Positions 15,725 to 17,602 of a DNA stretch of 17,602 nt are shown here, one piece after another; within the stretch, counting starts at the first letter, position 1, and the number at the start of each line of letters is the position of its first letter. The translations under genes and the position numbers were made by a program. Source of the stretch: CAZPKH01 sp964407165 (GTDB taxonomy: Bacteria; Bacteroidota; Bacteroidia; Bacteroidales; Muribaculaceae). Where the stretch lies: assembly GCA_964407165.1 (NCBI GenBank), contig CAYOUJ010000050.1:1-17602 (forward strand), written 5' to 3'. The notes under the pieces were generated by a model. The model was not told the origin of the DNA and searched no databases. It saw only the letters and a list, made by a program, of their open reading frames with translations.

Positions 15725-16852
15725 TCATACGGGCAGCACAACCATCGGTATGTCTGACTGGAACAGTATCCGGTGCGCCAGACCCGGATTGAACAGCCGG
15801 CTGAAGATGTTGCGGCGACGGTTGGGCACCGCCACGAAGCTGACAGCGTGGTCGGCGTTGAGCAGCCGGAACTCCTCGTCGAGATCGTTGACCGTGGGCG
15901 TGTGCATCGTGACCGTGAACCGCGGCAGGTGCTGGCGGCAATACTCCTTGAGCCCGTCGAAAGTGCGGGTGGGATCGAGTGAGATGCGCTTGTTGGGCAT
16001 GCTCATGATGGTGATCTCCCAGTGTGCCTTCGGGAACAGCCGGTAGAGCATGTCCAGCGCCAGCAGGTCGCGCTGGTCGAAGTAGGAGAAGAACACCACA
16101 TGACACCGGTCCTCCACCGAGCACAGCGACTCCACCCCGTCCGGCACCGTGAACACCGGCACACGGCAGTTGTCCAGCACCTCCGCCGCCACGCTACCCA
16201 CCATGTCCTGCTCCTTGCGCCCGGCCCCGCGCGTGCCCATTATAATAATGAGTGGCTTGAGCATACGCGCTGCATCGCAGATGGCGTCCTCCGGCACGTT
16301 GTCCACCAGCTCGGTGCGAAACTTCACCGCCGGCAGCGTGCCGTCGGCCATGCGCGAGCGTATGGTGCGGGCGTAGTCGTCGAGCTGGCGCCGCGCGGCC
16401 TCCTCGATGGTGACGGCTATCTCGTCGTCGGCCAGGTTGTCAAACTCAAAGTTCAGCGTGTTGGTAAGCTGCAAGTTTGCGCCGAGGGCAGGGGTGAGGT
16501 ATGCGTGCAGAAGCACCACCTCCGCGCCGACGTCGGCGGCGAATCGGAAGGCAACGTTGCACGCGTGGTCGGAGTGGTCGCTGAAGTCCACCGGCACCAG
16601 CACCCGCTGCGCCTCCGCCTCCGCCGGCTTTGCCACGGGCGCCTCGGCCAGGCCGTCGGCGCTCTCGATGATGCGCAGGGCCTTTGGAAGATCCGCCTCG
16701 TGGATGCGCACGCGCACGCCTGACGAGACTACGGGCTGCACCAGGTTGACATTCTGGAGGGCAACCTCGATGCCCTCGTTTTCAAGTATCGACTTGAGTA
16801 CGGTGGCCTTCTCGTAGGTGTGTATGGCCACGGTGATGAGGCGGTCGGTCAT
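15725..16852 (-). CDS. DUF2007-like domain fused to tandem universal stress protein domains
   Basis: A 375-residue cytoplasmic protein. Residues 1-65 resemble the DUF2007 'putative signal transducing' fold (VAIHTYEKATVLKSILENEGIEV ... VRVRIHEADLPKALRII). An Ala/Pro/Glu linker (66-82) leads to a UspA-type domain at 83-238 starting VLVPVDFSDHSDHA. That domain has the ATP-binding pattern G-x2-G-x9-G-S complete (Gly206, Gly209, Gly219, Ser220). A second, degenerate Usp-like domain (about 248-375, ending IPMVVLPV) lacks the glycine motif. Tandem Usp proteins are known from stress responses; the added N-terminal domain suggests sensing or regulation, but no ligand is known. The ATG at 16852 gives MTDRLITVAIHT. 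Upstream is a large inverted-repeat element. Confidence 0.85.
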   Translation of the reverse strand: MTDRLITVAIHTYEKATVLKSILENEGIEVALQNVNLVQPVVSSGVRVRIHEADLPKALRIIESADGLAEAPVAKPAEAEAQRVLVPVDFSDHSDHACNVAFRFAADVGAEVVLLHAYLTPALGANLQLTNTLNFEFDNLADDEIAVTIEEAARRQLDDYARTIRSRMADGTLPAVKFRTELVDNVPEDAICDAARMLKPLIIIMGTRGAGRKEQDMVGSVAAEVLDNCRVPVFTVPDGVESLCSVEDRCHVVFFSYFDQRDLLALDMLYRLFPKAHWEITIMSMPNKRISLDPTRTFDGLKEYCRQHLPRFTVTMHTPTVNDLDEEFRLLNADHAVSFVAVPNRRRNIFSRLFNPGLAHRILFQSDIPMVVLPV

Positions 16853-16899
16853 GGCGATATTGGGTGAAACGTGTAACGAATTTGCTTGTAATCTTCGGA

Positions 16900-17119
16900 T
16901 TGCCCCAACGGGGCAACTTGATGATAACCCCGGGCAAGCGAAGCGCAGTCCGGGGGTCGGATGATGGCTTCATACTACGGGCCCCAAGAGGGCGCGCTGA
17001 TGATGGTAGTAGAGCCTATCATTAGCGCACCCCGTTGGGGTGCCAAGTAACTCTCCGGCTCTATCCCCGGGCTGCGCTTCGCTTGCCCGGGGTTATCATC
17101 AATATGCCCCGTTGGGGCA
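16900..17119. repeat. Composite nested inverted repeat (REP/BIME-like or MITE-like)
   Basis: Outer arms 16901-16955 and 17065-17119 are inverted copies identical at 52 of 55 positions, 109 bp apart. Each arm holds a small hairpin (TGCCCC, AAC, GGGGCA) then TGATGATAACCCCGGGC and a second hairpin-forming segment GCAAGCGAAGCGCAG. Inside are two weaker versions facing each other, around 16981-17010 (GCCCCAAGAGGGCGCGCTGATGAT) and 17027-17043 (arms GCACCCC and GGGGTGC around GTT, with ATGAT adjacent on the minus strand). So one motif, hairpin plus ATGAT, occurs four times in alternating orientation. No transposase frame lies within. It fills the 274-bp gap between the HTH gene end and the stress-protein start. 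Confidence 0.88.
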
Positions 17120-17126
17120 GGTTGCT

Positions 17127-17384
17127 TTAGTCCTCTTTCGAGGCGTTGAGGATGTCTACGGCCATGTCGTAGATCGTGGTGTCATCGAGCACAACTATAC
17201 CCCCGTCGGGACCCGGCTCGATGTGTACGCCGATGCCGTCCGCGTCCTTGTAGTTCGACCCCCCGAAGTAGTTGCGGACAGTCTCTACAGATACGCCAAG
17301 CTTGTCAGCGATAGAGTGCATGGTCCCGTCGGGCAAACTGTCTTTGAGCCGACGTAAATCGTTGAAAGTGATTGTCTTAGTCAT
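17127..17384 (-). CDS. Small HTH DNA-binding protein conserved in Bacteroidales
   Basis: The 85-residue protein begins MTKTITFNDLRRLKDSLPDG. Residues 20-42 (GTMHSIADKLGVSVETVRNYFGG) look like a helix-turn-helix with recognition helix SVETVRNYFGG. The C-terminal part (IHIEP-like GVHIEPGPDGGIVVLDDTTIYDMAVDIL) is a conserved acidic beta/alpha tail. I recognise the type as a widespread, poorly characterised Bacteroidales protein; the DNA target is unknown. The ATG at 17384 is the only start that gives the whole conserved N-terminus. Upstream is AT-rich (17390-17490) without a clear TAnnTTTG box. Confidence 0.85.
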   Translation of the reverse strand: MTKTITFNDLRRLKDSLPDGTMHSIADKLGVSVETVRNYFGGSNYKDADGIGVHIEPGPDGGIVVLDDTTIYDMAVDILNASKED

Positions 17385-17490
17385 GTCTATTCGTTTATGG
17401 GTTTGTTGCGTTGTGAAAGATTTTCGCTAATTTCGGTACTTTTTTTGAATCTCACAAATTTTTCCCCGAAAATCTGCAAAAATTTTTCCC

Positions 17491-17602
17491 ACCCCCCGGA
17501 GCGGGGCGGCGCCCCCGCGCCCCGCCCGGAGCGGGGCAGCGCCCTCGCGCCCCCCGGAGCGGGGCGGCGCCCCCGCGCCCCGCCCCCCGCGCCCCGCCCC
17601 CC
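17491..17602. repeat. C-rich tandem repeat at the window edge
   Basis: Almost pure G+C. CCGGAGCGGGGC starts at 17496, 17526 and 17554, giving three copies of a 28-30-bp unit (CCGGAGCGGGGCGGCGCCCC core). The sequence then simplifies to CCCCGCGCCCCGCC twice (17571-17584 and 17585-17598) and C-runs up to the last base. The units contain GC hairpins (GCGGGG ... CCCCGC) and dense G-runs on the minus strand. No coding frame is credible. The window, and perhaps the assembly, stops inside the array. Confidence 0.85.

Noticed and set aside
17491..17602. CRISPR array
   Set aside because: The units are contiguous or degenerate with no unique spacers, and no cas gene is present.

Overview
The window looks like a chromosomal segment from a high-GC member of the Bacteroidales, plausibly Muribaculaceae or a related gut lineage; the family is an inference. 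Three lines of evidence support the phylum. Several genes are preceded by the Bacteroidetes promoter signature (-7 TAnnTTTG, with -33 TTTG about 19 nt upstream in two cases). There are no obvious Shine-Dalgarno sequences. The gene content is typical: a DAHP synthase/chorismate mutase fusion, a Nif3 plus C4 zinc-ribbon pair, and a small conserved HTH protein.

Layout: (1) 1-266, minus: the N-terminal part of rplU (L21), with a well-formed promoter at 365-395. (2) 483-6413, plus: a tripartite RND efflux operon in the order outer-membrane TolC, periplasmic lipoprotein adaptor, inner-membrane RND pump. (3) 6466-11076, minus: an aromatic amino acid cluster, in transcription order aminotransferase-like gene 2, pheA (own promoter), aminotransferase 1, and DAHP synthase/chorismate mutase. 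With PEP and erythrose-4-phosphate as input, this covers the entry step of the shikimate pathway, chorismate to prephenate, prephenate to phenylpyruvate, and the final transamination. (4) 11293-15000, minus: aspS, Nif3-like and zinc-ribbon genes. (5) 15081-16852, minus: a DUF2007-like/universal stress fusion, then purN. (6) 17127-17384, minus: a small HTH DNA-binding protein, followed by a C-rich repeat that runs to the window edge.

The most striking coding observation is aminotransferase-like gene 2 (9841-11076). It is a clear paralogue of aminotransferase 1, but isoleucine (codon ATC) replaces the PLP-binding lysine in the SLSKSHNMAGWR motif, and other active-site positions are changed too. 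It may be a non-catalytic or repurposed partner of the intact enzyme.

The second theme is non-coding. Most spacers carry their own short tandem array or palindrome, with periods of 7, 8 or 9 bp. In three genes (tolC, the adaptor and pheA) the stop codon lies inside a 7-bp array. GC-rich REP-like palindromes are read into the C-termini of the RND pump and aminotransferase 1. A nested inverted repeat with 55-bp arms (52/55 identical) lies at 16900-17119. No tRNA, rRNA, CRISPR array, transposase or phage gene was seen.
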